The position numbers were made by a program, and so were the translations under genes. Shown piece after piece: positions 50,267-59,982 of a DNA stretch of 64,000 bases (its first letter is position 1; every line of letters starts with the position of its first letter). Source of the stretch: Cyanidiococcus yangmingshanensis. Its lineage: Eukaryota > Rhodophyta > Bangiophyceae > Cyanidiales > Cyanidiaceae. The stretch lies in the NCBI GenBank assembly GCA_013995675.1, contig VWRR01000001.1:434001-498000 (forward strand), written 5' to 3'. The notes beneath the pieces are model-generated. The model worked only from the letters and a program-made list of their open reading frames with translations, was not told the DNA's origin and did no database searches.

Positions 50267-52735
50267 ATGACGCTGGACCAAGCCGCTGACTCTGGTCTGC
50301 TTTGGGAAGACTTCCAGGCTGCACTCTTCAGTGAGCGCGCTTCCGCAACCACAGTTCGACAGATCGAAAAGACTTTTGAAGCCATTTGGGAAGGGCACGA
50401 GAGTTTTCGCCCTGTGAGTTTGCTCCTTCCTGACTTGATCAACTCTATCTTTGGCTTCCAGGACAGGGGTCGTAGTTCGTGGCCAGAGCGTCAGTCCGGT
50501 TGGCTACAGGACTGCGAACGAAGAGGGACCCCTACTGAAGAGGCTGAGGCTTTGGAAGCACTTTTAGGACCACAACACGCACTGTATCGGACGCTGCATC
50601 GCTATGACGAGCGATATGTCTACGAGTTCCCGCTACGAAACTTACCTCAGCCGCTTTTGGATGAGATCGCTGGAGTCGTAGGAAGCGACCTGGGCTTTTC
50701 GGGAAATGAATCATCATTGTCGACGAACGCGCTGCAGTCTGAAGTCGGAAAGCGTTCGGCACGCGTGTACTCTCCGCTGGCACATTACTTGGCCGCACGA
50801 CTGGCAGGCGCCCCTCGAGATACTGTTCGTGTGGGCGCTGCTCGCTATTATTTGTTGTGTTTCCTGGCCTATCCGGTTTATGTCCGTCAAGCACCTGCTA
50901 TTGAGGTGCAGTCCGCTACCGCCGATGCCCCGGCTCGGCACGACGTCTACGATCGGGTATTGTTAGCGTTTCTCCACGAATTCCTCCCGTTGGATAGCCT
51001 GCTCAGCCGACAGGTCTCGTTTGATCCGAGCGCGGCGACACAGCTATCTGCAGCGGACCTGTTTCTGCACGCACTGCTTTCTTTCTGGTTTCACTGGAAT
51101 GGAGAACTCGGGCCAGTGGCAAGGATGGCACGATCCAACATCAACCGCATGGAGTCAACCACCTTTCGTTGGCCTCCGAGACGGGTACAAAGTTCCGTCG
51201 CTAGCGACCATCCGTTGCCAGCGGCTTGTCGTTCTCCACGTTCTGCAGACATTTGTATCTCATCGGGATCAGGTCACTAGTCTGGGCCGAGCATCTCCAG
51301 AGTCGAGATCGCAATCTACAGGCGTGGAACTGAAGAGCGGATCTCCGACGACATCGATCGCTTCGATCAAGTCACCAATGGCGACGGCTTCATACCGAGG
51401 ATACCGTCAGCGGAAGATACAACGAATCTTCTGCTCCGATTGGATGTTGCAGACGAAGAGGTCTTGGCTTTGCCACCGTCGAGAGCACGCTCATCGGAAT
51501 CGTTCTCGCTGACGACCAGAACGAACACCGAGCTGCGTTTTCTCTTGGTCATGTTCTGTCGCTATTTGAGACGCACAACGCATCGACTAGTTTCATTGTG
51601 CGTTGATCTGGATATCGCCGCGAATATTGCCTTTGCCCACTTGATTATATCATGGCTTTTCCCCTGGGACCATATCCAAGGGCTGCAGATGTTTGCATCG
51701 AAGATGAAGCACCATCCTGAGCGCCGATCTGCGTTCTTGAGTGGGCTCGCGCTCCTACAAGCACCGCTCTTGGAAGAGGTGAAGAAGCCATCTCAGTACC
51801 GTTCCGAAGAGTGGCGAGTATTCCTGGCGCTGCACTTTCCTTTGTATTTGAAACTCCTCTCGGGGATGTTGCGTTTTCTAGTGCGCTCGCGCTGTCTCCT
51901 TCAGAGCCCCCGCTCACTCGAAGTATACTTGGATCTGTATCGAGGCATGCAGAGTACAGATTGGCTCATGGATGCACGAGAGCTCGTACTCCGAGGAGAA
52001 AACTCGCTTGTTCGTCCATCACGAGGCGTTGGAACGCCCCACGGCCGGCAGCGACCAAGCCGACCGACGACCATCTGGGAGCTCGCAGCACTTGAACGCG
52101 ACGCTTTTCGACAAAATCTACGAGAGCTTCGCATTCAGTTGGAAAAGCGTCTGCTCTCTAGCTGGAATGCAGCTATAGGTTTGAACAGTAGAGCGGTTCG
52201 TGAGCGAGCTGAACGCCTGATTGAGCCGTGGATTCGCTTATTCGAACAAGATGAAGCAGACCGAGCGACGGCGGAGTATGGTCGTCTCTGGAATTCGACG
52301 CAGCGCTTGAGCGAATCTACCAGTCAGTCAGGAATCATTCGTCGACATGATCTGCTGTCGTCGAGGGATGGTGACACGCTCTCGCTCAGTCACTTTCCAC
52401 CAAGTCTTGATCGCGAAGAGCAGGAGCGCCTGATGAGTTCGACGTCCCTTGATACAACTACGTCAGCGAGAAGCGAGCCGATACCGCTGGGCACCCAGAT
52501 TGCTCTAGGTCGAGACAAGTGTTCGAACCTGGATATCGTTCCGCGCGGAGATGTCTGGCAATGGCCAAAACAGAGCAATGAGTTCGGACCAGCCCTAGCG
52601 GTTGCGCAGCTGCTCTCCCGAACGCTGGAACAATACACGGGTGTACGGTGGAATCTGCGCTGGCTGGCATCCTATGTGGCCATTGCCTATCTGGGCCTCG
52701 GTGTGATTCTTGTATTGGTCTGGCTCGGCTGGTGA
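50267..52735 (+). CDS. SMPD4-like (neutral sphingomyelinase 3) membrane protein, two compensating frame changes
   Basis: SMPD4 proteins are tail-anchored proteins of the ER and nuclear envelope, described as a neutral sphingomyelinase and involved in nuclear pore insertion. About 820 residues (human 866). Family-like segments in order: YVYEFPLRNLPQPLLDEI, VYDRVLLAFLHEFLP, ADLFLHALLSFWFHWN, then FLALHFPLYLKLLSGMLRFLVRS. The end has ALAVAQLLSRTLEQYTG, VRWNLRWLASY and a C-terminal membrane helix (VAIAYLGLGVILVLVWLGW). The first frame loses homology after about 51120. A middle piece with a plausible helix (RCQRLVVLHVLQTFVSHRD) is in the next frame, and from about 51290 the first frame resumes. 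Two opposite one-base steps fit best; the in-frame stop at 51280 would otherwise end the protein. The start is ATG 50267. Catalytic activity cannot be judged. Confidence 0.72.
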
Positions 52736-53558
52736 CAGTTTTGGTCCACGTGCTCGAGACAATGTCCTTGACTGGCGATCCCACATTTCATCTTGACTGC
52801 CACCGGCAAGTCGACGCCGTACCAAACGAGCACAGCGGTTGGGGCATCGAAAGCGAGCGCACCATCTCGACGACGTTCGGCCGCGCCAAGCATACAACAT
52901 GAACCAGCGCTTAGGTTGTTCCGACTTTGTTCCTAGTCAGCACAGCCTATATTACATGAATCGTACGGGTTTTTTTCGGGAAAATCTTGGCGATTGCTTG
53001 TTCTTCTCCAAATCGTCATCGCTCGAAACAGAGTCCATGGCCTCTTTGATGCCTTCTCTGACCATCAGTGGTTACCGCTCTCCGGAGTCAAGTCGTGTGT
53101 GTCGGTTCGCTCCATGATATCTGGGGATGCTCGACTCCGAGCCATTCGTCGCTATCCAAAGCCGCGGCTGCATTTCAACGGAGGGACTCGGATGGAAACG
53201 TGAAGCGGTCTCGAACGAACATGTATAAAGCACAAGTTCTCAGAGAGGCGCAGTTCTCATGGGGTCATCGTTCGTGGCTCCTCCTCAACACGGAGGCTGG
53301 TCATCGCACTGGATCCCAAATGGCAGCCATGGACGGATTCGCCTGTGTTCCCACTGCAGTCGGAGAGTGTTTGGCCGTGGACACAGGAGACGCACGCCTG
53401 TTGTCGCCGTTGAGAGGTTTCGCACGGTCTGGAAACTCGGAGTTTCTTCAGCTGGACCATAACAAGGGCTTCTGGGTCAGTTTACAGGTGACGGAGGCTC
53501 CAAGCGTGGCACACTGGCGAATCGTTCTAGTTAGGGCCAACTTTCAGCTTGAGCGGCT
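52736..53558. other. Spacer between SMPD4-like and coiled-coil genes
   Basis: No firm gene. A plus frame at 53068-53652 (first ATG 53221) encodes a stretch with alternating hydrophobic residues (SEFLQLDHNKGFWVSLQV) but overlaps the next gene and has no recognised domain. Confidence 0.3.
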
Positions 53559-54242
53559 ATGTTGGGGCTCGCGCATCCGCGCTGTAACATGTCCGGCACG
53601 GAGCACGTCCCTGCAGTATTGTTACAGAACATCCGCGACCTATGTTGTCTAGTGCAGCGCAGCTTGGTTTGTGTTTCCCAAGGCTCGCGCCTGGTTGACG
53701 TTCCCGAGGAGGACCCAGCTGTGCTGGAGACAGCGCTCGTCTCTTCTCAGGGAGACAAAACTCTTCTGCGGACCGGTCCGGAGTGGGCACACGCACTACA
53801 CGAGCTTGCGATACTGCACGAGAGACTAGCCGAGTGTTCCGAGCAGGCGCTGGAGCGTTTGCGGACTGCCCTCGGTAGGGTCGAACTACTCCAGCTGGAA
53901 CAAAACTCGCTAGAATATCACTTGGAGTGCTTCGAAGAGAAACGAAGAGGAGCCAAGACCCGAACTGGACACGCAAGGGCAGCACGAATACTTGGCTCGG
54001 AGGCGAATACTGAAGAAGACACCGCTGACCTGCAAGAGCGTCTACGTCGAGAGCTCGCCGCTCGGGAGATGCTGGCGGATCAACTCGAACAGGTTGAACA
54101 GCAGATATCGACAGCGCAGCACCAGGAGAGGATCTTACGCTGTTTGCTGTCAGAATGTGTCCCCGAATACAAAGAGTTAAGGCGACTCATCCAAGAAATA
54201 GAGCGCAAACTAGCAACGCAACCGTTGGATGGGCCAGAATAA
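53559..54242 (+). CDS. Coiled-coil protein of unknown function
   Basis: A 227-residue intact frame. Residues 75-130 (ALHELAILHERLAECSEQAL, then LLQLEQNSLEYHLECFEEK) and 160-222 (LQERLRRELAAREMLADQL, then YKELRRLIQEIERKL) show heptad-like spacing of Leu and charged residues, so two coiled-coil helices with a basic linker (RRGAKTRTGHARAAR) are expected. The ATG at 53559 is followed by another at 53589, which may be the true start. The pattern resembles small coiled-coil subunits of nuclear complexes such as THO or kinetochore proteins, but I cannot assign it. Confidence 0.6.
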   Translation: MLGLAHPRCNMSGTEHVPAVLLQNIRDLCCLVQRSLVCVSQGSRLVDVPEEDPAVLETALVSSQGDKTLLRTGPEWAHALHELAILHERLAECSEQALERLRTALGRVELLQLEQNSLEYHLECFEEKRRGAKTRTGHARAARILGSEANTEEDTADLQERLRRELAAREMLADQLEQVEQQISTAQHQERILRCLLSECVPEYKELRRLIQEIERKLATQPLDGPE

Positions 54243-55111
54243 TAGGTTTCCAGAGGACCGTCTACCTGTCGTTACATCAGTAATGCGGCATCGGTTCCTG
54301 CACGGCTTGCTTGAATTCCCGAATCAGATCATATTTTCGTGGACACTCATGAACAAGTACACAGCGACTCGGCACGGCTTCGATCAGGCGACTGTTCTGG
54401 AAACATATTTCGATAGAGTAGTAGGTGCTCGCGACCGCTCTCGTAGTCGCAGTGCGATCCGAACGCACACGCTCTCGATGTTTTTAAGGCGCACACTCCA
54501 TATGACCAACAGGATCTGCTTTGAAGCCAATGCTAACAATGCACGGTTTCATGTCTCCAAAAATAGTTGCAACCTTCAAGACGACTCGCAACGCCCAGCC
54601 ATCCGACAAGGGCCCTGACAAAGTCGAGGCCTCATGGTCTACTCGAACGCTTTTGTACCCAGATCGATCGAAAGCCGCGTCAATCTCGTGAACAAGTATA
54701 GGGAGCGACACGGAAGGAGTCGGTGCGCTTCTCGCATGCTCTCAACATCAGCCAAGTTTCGGCTCCTTCTGATCGACTCGTTCAATCCTCAGCCCCCATC
54801 TGATGATCTCCAAAGCGTCCTCGATACATTCAATCGGGGCGCCGTGCTCGAGAACAAGTCGCACCCTCGCTAAAGCGTTCAAGACGAATACGCTTAGCCT
54901 CTGAGCGTATCCAAGTGTTGGCAACGTCAAATGACCTCCCCGTTCAAGCTCGGAGTATCAAGCACCTCCTGAATTCAGCGAAAGCGATCGTGAGTATTCA
55001 TATGGTCGCGCAGCAATGCAGACTGTTCGGACGCAAGCACCCTGTTAGAGAGCGCGACCAAAGCGAACCAAACTCCAGCGCGTCCGTACAGGAGCGTCGG
55101 TTCGAACCTTG
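54243..55111. other. Spacer
   Basis: No recognisable gene. It contains the palindrome GGTTCGAACC near 55099, which mimics a tRNA B-box but has no T-stem. Confidence 0.4.
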
Positions 55112-55480
55112 TCAACTCGAAGCAGAAGCCTGTCTCTCTTTCATATACTGATCAATATCCATGTCTAACTCCTCGGTTGTTTTGGAAGACTTCGCCGCCA
55201 CCTGACCAGGTTGACGGTTTGAGCGCCGACGAGAAGCGCCTCCGCCTCCTCGAGTCGGACGCCTCCTCTTGCGTAGTTTTTTGGGCTCGTCCACTGCAGC
55301 CATTGCGGCTTTACCAGGAATCGTCTTTGTACGCTGATGCTTCTTTCCAATCGGTTTGGTCGCCACGGAGCTCTGAGAGAAGCGCTCGTTGAGGCGCACA
55401 ATCGGCTTCATCGAGTGCGCAGCGTGCGACTTTCCCGGCTTGGTCGCTGTGCCGCCATCCTCGGTCCCCTTTAAAGGCAT
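55112..55480 (-). CDS. ALY/CHTOP-like mRNA-export adaptor candidate
   Basis: A 122-residue basic protein. The middle is rich in Arg, Lys and Gly (RRRPTRGGGGASRRRSNR), like the RGG regions of export adaptors. The C-terminus SKTTEELDMDIDQYMKER closely resembles the FoP-duplication/ALY C-terminal helix (LDAELDAYM), which contacts the RNA helicase UAP56. No RRM is visible, so it is more like CHTOP/FoP or a shortened Yra1 than full ALYREF. The first in-frame ATG is at 55480. The frame stays open to 55717 with Arg/Ser-rich content but no ATG, so an upstream exon or frame change could add an N-terminus. It is divergent from MAK16, 236 bases away. Confidence 0.55.
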   Translation of the reverse strand: MPLKGTEDGGTATKPGKSHAAHSMKPIVRLNERFSQSSVATKPIGKKHQRTKTIPGKAAMAAVDEPKKLRKRRRPTRGGGGASRRRSNRQPGQVAAKSSKTTEELDMDIDQYMKERQASASS

Positions 55481-55716
55481 GAAACAAAAAACCCCTATTT
55501 CTTTCTCTCTAATCGACCTGCGAGTAGCTCTTGACCGTCCGGGTGAACAAGCACCGTCGTCTGGGTTGCTTGTATTCCTTTCAGTGAAACGACGCTCGTG
55601 ATAAGGCGTAACTCGTTGGAACGTGTGCGCAGCGGCGTCGTCGTCGCCTTCGGGGGGAATGAAAAGGCGACTTGGGTTGCGCTCCAGTGGGCGACTCCTG
55701 GATGAACGCTTGACCA

Positions 55717-56754
55717 ATGCAGAACGACGACGTGATCTGGTCGTTGATTGGAAACAAGAGTTTTTGTCGGTATAAAGTGAAAACGAGACGACAGCAGGAG
55801 ACGTTTTGCTTGAACGAGTATAATGTCACTGGGCTTTGCAGCAGGCAGTCGTGTCCGCTGGCCAACTCGCGGTACGCGACCATTCGTGAAGGCCCCGATG
55901 GAAAGCTCTATCTTTATCTAAAAACGATCGAGCGCGCCCACATGCCTCGAAAAATGTGGCAGAAAGTTCGTCTTTCTGGCTCATATCCTAAAGCCCTGGC
56001 CCAAGTTGATCGATATTTAGCCATGTGGCCCAAGTTCCTCGTACACCGCGCAAAGCAACGGCTCACGAAACTTACTCAATATCTCATCCGGAAGCAACGC
56101 CTAGATGCGGTGGCGAAAACGCAACTTGCGCCGGTAAAGAAAAAGGTGGAGCGACGGGAACGCAAACGAGAGCAGCGAGCACTCGACGCAGCCAAGCTAA
56201 CGATGACGATCGAGCGGGAGCTGCTGGAACGGCTCAAGCAAGGCAAGTATGGGGAGATCTTCAATTTCGCCCAGAAAGAATTTGAGCACGTTATGGAAAG
56301 AGAGGCAGAGCCGTTTCAGTTTGAGCGTGACCTGGAAGATGGCTACTACAAACCAGCATACCAAAGTAGTGATGGTGATGATGGCGATAGCGGGCACGAA
56401 GATGCCCTGGCGATCACGACAGACTACCCTGACGGCTTCATGGATGATCATGAAGCCTCTTCGGATGAGTCGGCGCCCCAAGCGACCTGGTATGAGTCCG
56501 ACAGTGAAGCATCCAGTGCGCCGGACCTGGAGGACTTGTCGCGCACATTGGACAAGAAGTCAACACCTTTCCATTTTGACGCTACCTCCGATGCAGAAAT
56601 CGACGAGCCAGGTACGACTCGAACAGGCACGCGGTATCCCAAGCAGTCTGCTCGGGCGCTATCCAAACGACGGAACTCCAAGCAGCGGGCACCAAAGCGG
56701 CGCCTGCGTTCCGAGCAAGAGTTTGAGTTTGAGCAGGAATTCGAGCGCGAATAA
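55717..56754 (+). CDS. MAK16: Ribosome biogenesis protein MAK16
   Basis: Nucleolar factor for 60S subunit assembly, acting with RPF1 and other factors in early pre-60S particles. The product has 345 residues. The conserved domain fills residues 1-190: DDVIWSLIGNKSFCRYKVKT, FCLNEYNVTGLCSRQSCPLANSRYATI with the family's cysteines, LYLYLKTIERAHMPRKMWQKVRLS and YLAMWPKFLVHRAKQRLTKLTQYLIRKQRL. A basic helical stretch (KKKVERRERKREQRALDA) and an acidic tail follow, ending in alternating Glu/Phe (EFEFEQEFERE), as expected for a nucleolar protein. The frame is intact, and the ATG at 55717 matches the family start. Confidence 0.96.
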   Translation: MQNDDVIWSLIGNKSFCRYKVKTRRQQETFCLNEYNVTGLCSRQSCPLANSRYATIREGPDGKLYLYLKTIERAHMPRKMWQKVRLSGSYPKALAQVDRYLAMWPKFLVHRAKQRLTKLTQYLIRKQRLDAVAKTQLAPVKKKVERRERKREQRALDAAKLTMTIERELLERLKQGKYGEIFNFAQKEFEHVMEREAEPFQFERDLEDGYYKPAYQSSDGDDGDSGHEDALAITTDYPDGFMDDHEASSDESAPQATWYESDSEASSAPDLEDLSRTLDKKSTPFHFDATSDAEIDEPGTTRTGTRYPKQSARALSKRRNSKQRAPKRRLRSEQEFEFEQEFERE

Positions 56755-57486
56755 CTCGAAGCGTGCCTCAGAAACCAAAACGATGTGCGCTTGTGACGAA
56801 CGGCTACCATTGAGCAAGCATCTCCTGGCGACTTTATAGATCAAGCCGGATCGGACATCCATTCGACCGGTGAAGCGATGACTTGACGATCAGAGAGGAC
56901 CCGTCCAATGGCCCGTAGCTTGCCGCACACAAGTCGTCTCAAAGTGAATGACCCCACGGTTGGCCGCAGACGCTTGCGAACAAGTTATGATTCCGAGAGC
57001 GAGCGCGCCTGCAAGAGGATTCGCGTCTTTATATCGTTTGAACTTGGTGGGAAACTCCCAAATCCAAGACAAGCTCAGTCCATTTCCGTACGGAAGCCAT
57101 CAGCGCTGTCGACGATGCGTTCATGAATCGAAAGAAAACCCGATATGCGCTCTCTAGTCAGCTGCTGCATCCGCCGAGTTGGCGCTCGCCTTCGCCCACT
57201 GGTTCCCAGTTTCACCGCATCCAAGATGATGACCAGCGTCTTTGGGAGGTCAAGAGACGATTCCTATTCTGTGCTATCCGCATATCCCTCCGATGTTCAT
57301 CTACTGGCTCTGGCTCGATAGCAACTGCTGCTCATAGGCACGCGAACAGACGTTGCCATGCGCTTGATCGGAGCGGGCCTTTGTGCCAAGCTCGTGCCGC
57401 AGAGAGACCTCTCATCGATAAGAAACACGTTAGCCATCACCGTGGGACACTGACATTGTCTTTTTCATCTCAGCAGACGCTCGGGA
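56755..57486. other. Spacer
   Basis: No recognisable gene. Short frames on the plus strand (56908-57126, 57123-57542) have no features. Confidence 0.4.
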
Positions 57487-58860
57487 ATGAACGTTTGTCG
57501 TGTCAGCGTCTGGCAGATATGGTTCTCGGCGAGAGCGCGTAATTTGAACACTTTCCTCTTCGACGAGGGCGCCGTTTCGTTTCAACTTGGCGCGCAAGGA
57601 CGATACGTTTTTATGAACGATCAAGTCGAATCTGGACTGAAGACGGTGTTTGATGAATATCTTGAACAGCTGGAACAGGTGGCTTGTGCTGGTGCAGCTG
57701 CTGAACAGAGGGTCCCCAGCACTGCTGACGTTCCTGGAGGGAGCGCGCACAGCCTGCCTCTGGGAGACCGTACCGCTCAGCCGGAAACGAAAGGTGCTCC
57801 GCTGGTCACCGAAGAGACCGGGCTTGGGGAGACAGGGAGAGAGTCGTCTCCGTGGACAGCGAATTCAACGACTCTACGGTCGGGTTCGTCGACGCGCCAA
57901 ACCAACGGCACTGTCGAGGAAGCCGGAGCTGTCCTCGCTGAGCTGCTGCAACGCCTTCGGGCGTGGACCGAGCAAGCTCGGTTTGATTCGCCTGGTGGAT
58001 CAACATCAGCGCATCCGCCGAGGATGTTTGCACAGCAGACGGAGACGAGGTGGACAGAGGGCGCGGCGTCCTCGGCTGAGGCAGACGAAAAAGCTGGCAC
58101 GGTTGTAGCGGGAGTCAAGACAACTTCAAGCGAGCCAGAGACGCTGTCAATGCAGTTGGCGTCCGTGCAGCGCCAAGCGGCACTTGTTCACAAGGAGTGC
58201 GCATGGGTTCAGCGACTCTGCGACGAGTTAAGTGAGGAGGTGGAGCAGCAACGGCAGCGTCGACTGCTCGCTGAAGAGCGCGCTCGACAGCTCAGTGAGC
58301 AGTTGGAGGACCTCTACGAGGAGAGCATGAAGCAGGCGCGTTCGTTACGACTACAATTTGAGGACGCACTCGAACACGAACGGGAAAAGGCTCGTGTCCT
58401 GGCGGAGGAGCTGGACGAGCTCCGACAGCAACTCGCCGCTTCGAGCACACCCGAGGAGAGCGAGGACGCCGACCCGGTCCGGGCAGTGAGGGGAACGAGG
58501 CCGAACCCGCCGGTACACTCCAGCGATGCACGACCGACCCCAGATGTATTCGATAAAATGTGTCAGACGGATCGGGTATCGGCGACAGAGACTATCGTCA
58601 CTGCAACCGAATCGATTCGAGACCAAGGGCGGCAAAAACGGCCGGAAATGGACTTGCCTATTGCAGGTGACCATCGAGTGGCGACCATGGCCCAGCCCAA
58701 GCCAGTAGATGAAAACGCTCTGGTGGATTGTCAGAATCCCGGGCATGCGCAACTGTATGTGGAGCTGTATGAGGCGCTGAAACAACGTGATTTATGGATG
58801 CGCGAGGCCCGAGCACTCGCCAAAAGCTTGCGCTTTTTCCGTCAGGCGTTTCACTACTGA
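57487..58860 (+). CDS. Large coiled-coil protein of unknown function
   Basis: A 457-residue intact frame from the ATG at 57487. After a short globular-looking start (QLGAQGRYVFMNDQVESGL), residues 85-215 are Thr/Ser/Glu/Gly-rich and probably disordered. Residues 220-320 form a strong coiled coil (LVHKECAWVQRLCDELSEEV, QRRLLAEERARQLSEQLEDLYEE, LAEELDELRQQLAA). After another disordered part the protein ends with a conserved-looking helix (QLYVELYEALKQRDLWMREARAL). The motif KMCQTD at about 358 recalls short acidic-Cys motifs of dynein adaptor coiled coils, but this is weak. Structural or cytoskeletal roles are possible. Confidence 0.6.
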   Translation: MNVCRVSVWQIWFSARARNLNTFLFDEGAVSFQLGAQGRYVFMNDQVESGLKTVFDEYLEQLEQVACAGAAAEQRVPSTADVPGGSAHSLPLGDRTAQPETKGAPLVTEETGLGETGRESSPWTANSTTLRSGSSTRQTNGTVEEAGAVLAELLQRLRAWTEQARFDSPGGSTSAHPPRMFAQQTETRWTEGAASSAEADEKAGTVVAGVKTTSSEPETLSMQLASVQRQAALVHKECAWVQRLCDELSEEVEQQRQRRLLAEERARQLSEQLEDLYEESMKQARSLRLQFEDALEHEREKARVLAEELDELRQQLAASSTPEESEDADPVRAVRGTRPNPPVHSSDARPTPDVFDKMCQTDRVSATETIVTATESIRDQGRQKRPEMDLPIAGDHRVATMAQPKPVDENALVDCQNPGHAQLYVELYEALKQRDLWMREARALAKSLRFFRQAFHY

Positions 58861-59982
58861 TGGCGAGCTCGAGCTTGCGAAACCGCTCGGATGAGGATTG
58901 GTTACAAGTCACTCATCTTACTCGATTCGGATGCCCGCGAGTTTCCCACCGAAAAGCAAACTCATTTCAGAAGGGACACGCTTTGAAGTGGTGTTCCCGC
59001 CTCATCGTGGTGAATATCCTGATGGAGCGGCCCCTGTCTCGATCCCGCATTCAACGAGCTTGCAGCGCTGCTGCGAATCGGTCCGTTCGACCATTGATAG
59101 CGCACGTTTCCTGCCTGAAACTGACCGAATCCTTATCGGCCGTGTGATGACCCAATTAGCTGTATCTGACGAGGCCAAGACCAACTCCTCGAGGACGACA
59201 AGAACAACGGAATTCCACCCATTGAAGCTGATGGCCGTTATAGTGACCAGTTCAGTGCGAGGAAGCCCTCTGGCACCACCCACCGAAGCGCGATTGTTCC
59301 GAATGCGAGCCTGCTGATCGATTCAATGCTGGTACAGTCGGGCCATGTGTTGGAACCGTCATGGACATTCGGCAGCGGACGGAGACAGAGCGCAGTTACG
59401 AATTCTAAACCCAGACATCGTTCCGTCGGTTCAACCTGCCTCTGGTTCCGGACTCGCCACGGTGCTCGTGTGTGCAGCCACGCGACGAATGTTGACGCCG
59501 TAGTAACGACTCGTTGGCAATGCCGGGCCTGCAGTCGTGCACTCATTTCGTTCATGAAGCAAGTTCATTTTCCCAGTCTCTGATGAAAGATCGGCCGGTT
59601 GCGTCTTGTTTCATGGATCTACAAACGTTGGATCGGCTCATCATCATGGCAACCGATCCTATTCGACTATAAGAGGCTGCTTGTCTGATGTGGTCCAACG
59701 CGAGCGATCCAGAGCTAGCGCCCCAATCATTGATGCTGGTCTCGGTTTCGATCTCCTTTCTCGGGTATTCGTCGCAGAACCCATTCGATGAGGTCAATCT
59801 CCTTATGGAGCGCGTTGCAGGATTGTATTGGAAATCTCAAGTCGTGCACAGATGTCCATGCACGCTGTGCATGGATCTCGGATTCACGACATCCCATACA
59901 CAAGATCCGCGACCCGGTCAGAGGGATGCAATACCCGCAAGCCGAACGTTATTCGATGCCCGTGCCAGTCATCGTTCTGAAT
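58861..59982. other. Spacer with a possible frame-broken plus-strand gene
   Basis: The plus strand from 58860 to about 59672 has protein-like stretches in successive frames. An ATG at 58860 begins MASSSLRNRSDEDW. Then 58955-59190 reads LISEGTRFEVVFPPHRGEYP and further segments including ETDRILIGRVMTQLAV. A later piece near 59590-59670 reads LMKDRPVASCFMDLQTLDRL. If real, the gene would be about 270 residues with two or three one-base frame changes. No family is recognised. Confidence 0.28.

Noticed and set aside
55095-55110. GGTTCGAACC resembling a tRNA B-box.
   Set aside because: It is a palindrome and neither strand gives a paired T-stem. The other B-box-like words in the window (for example near 880, 10366, 32780, 52523) also fail to form T-stems.
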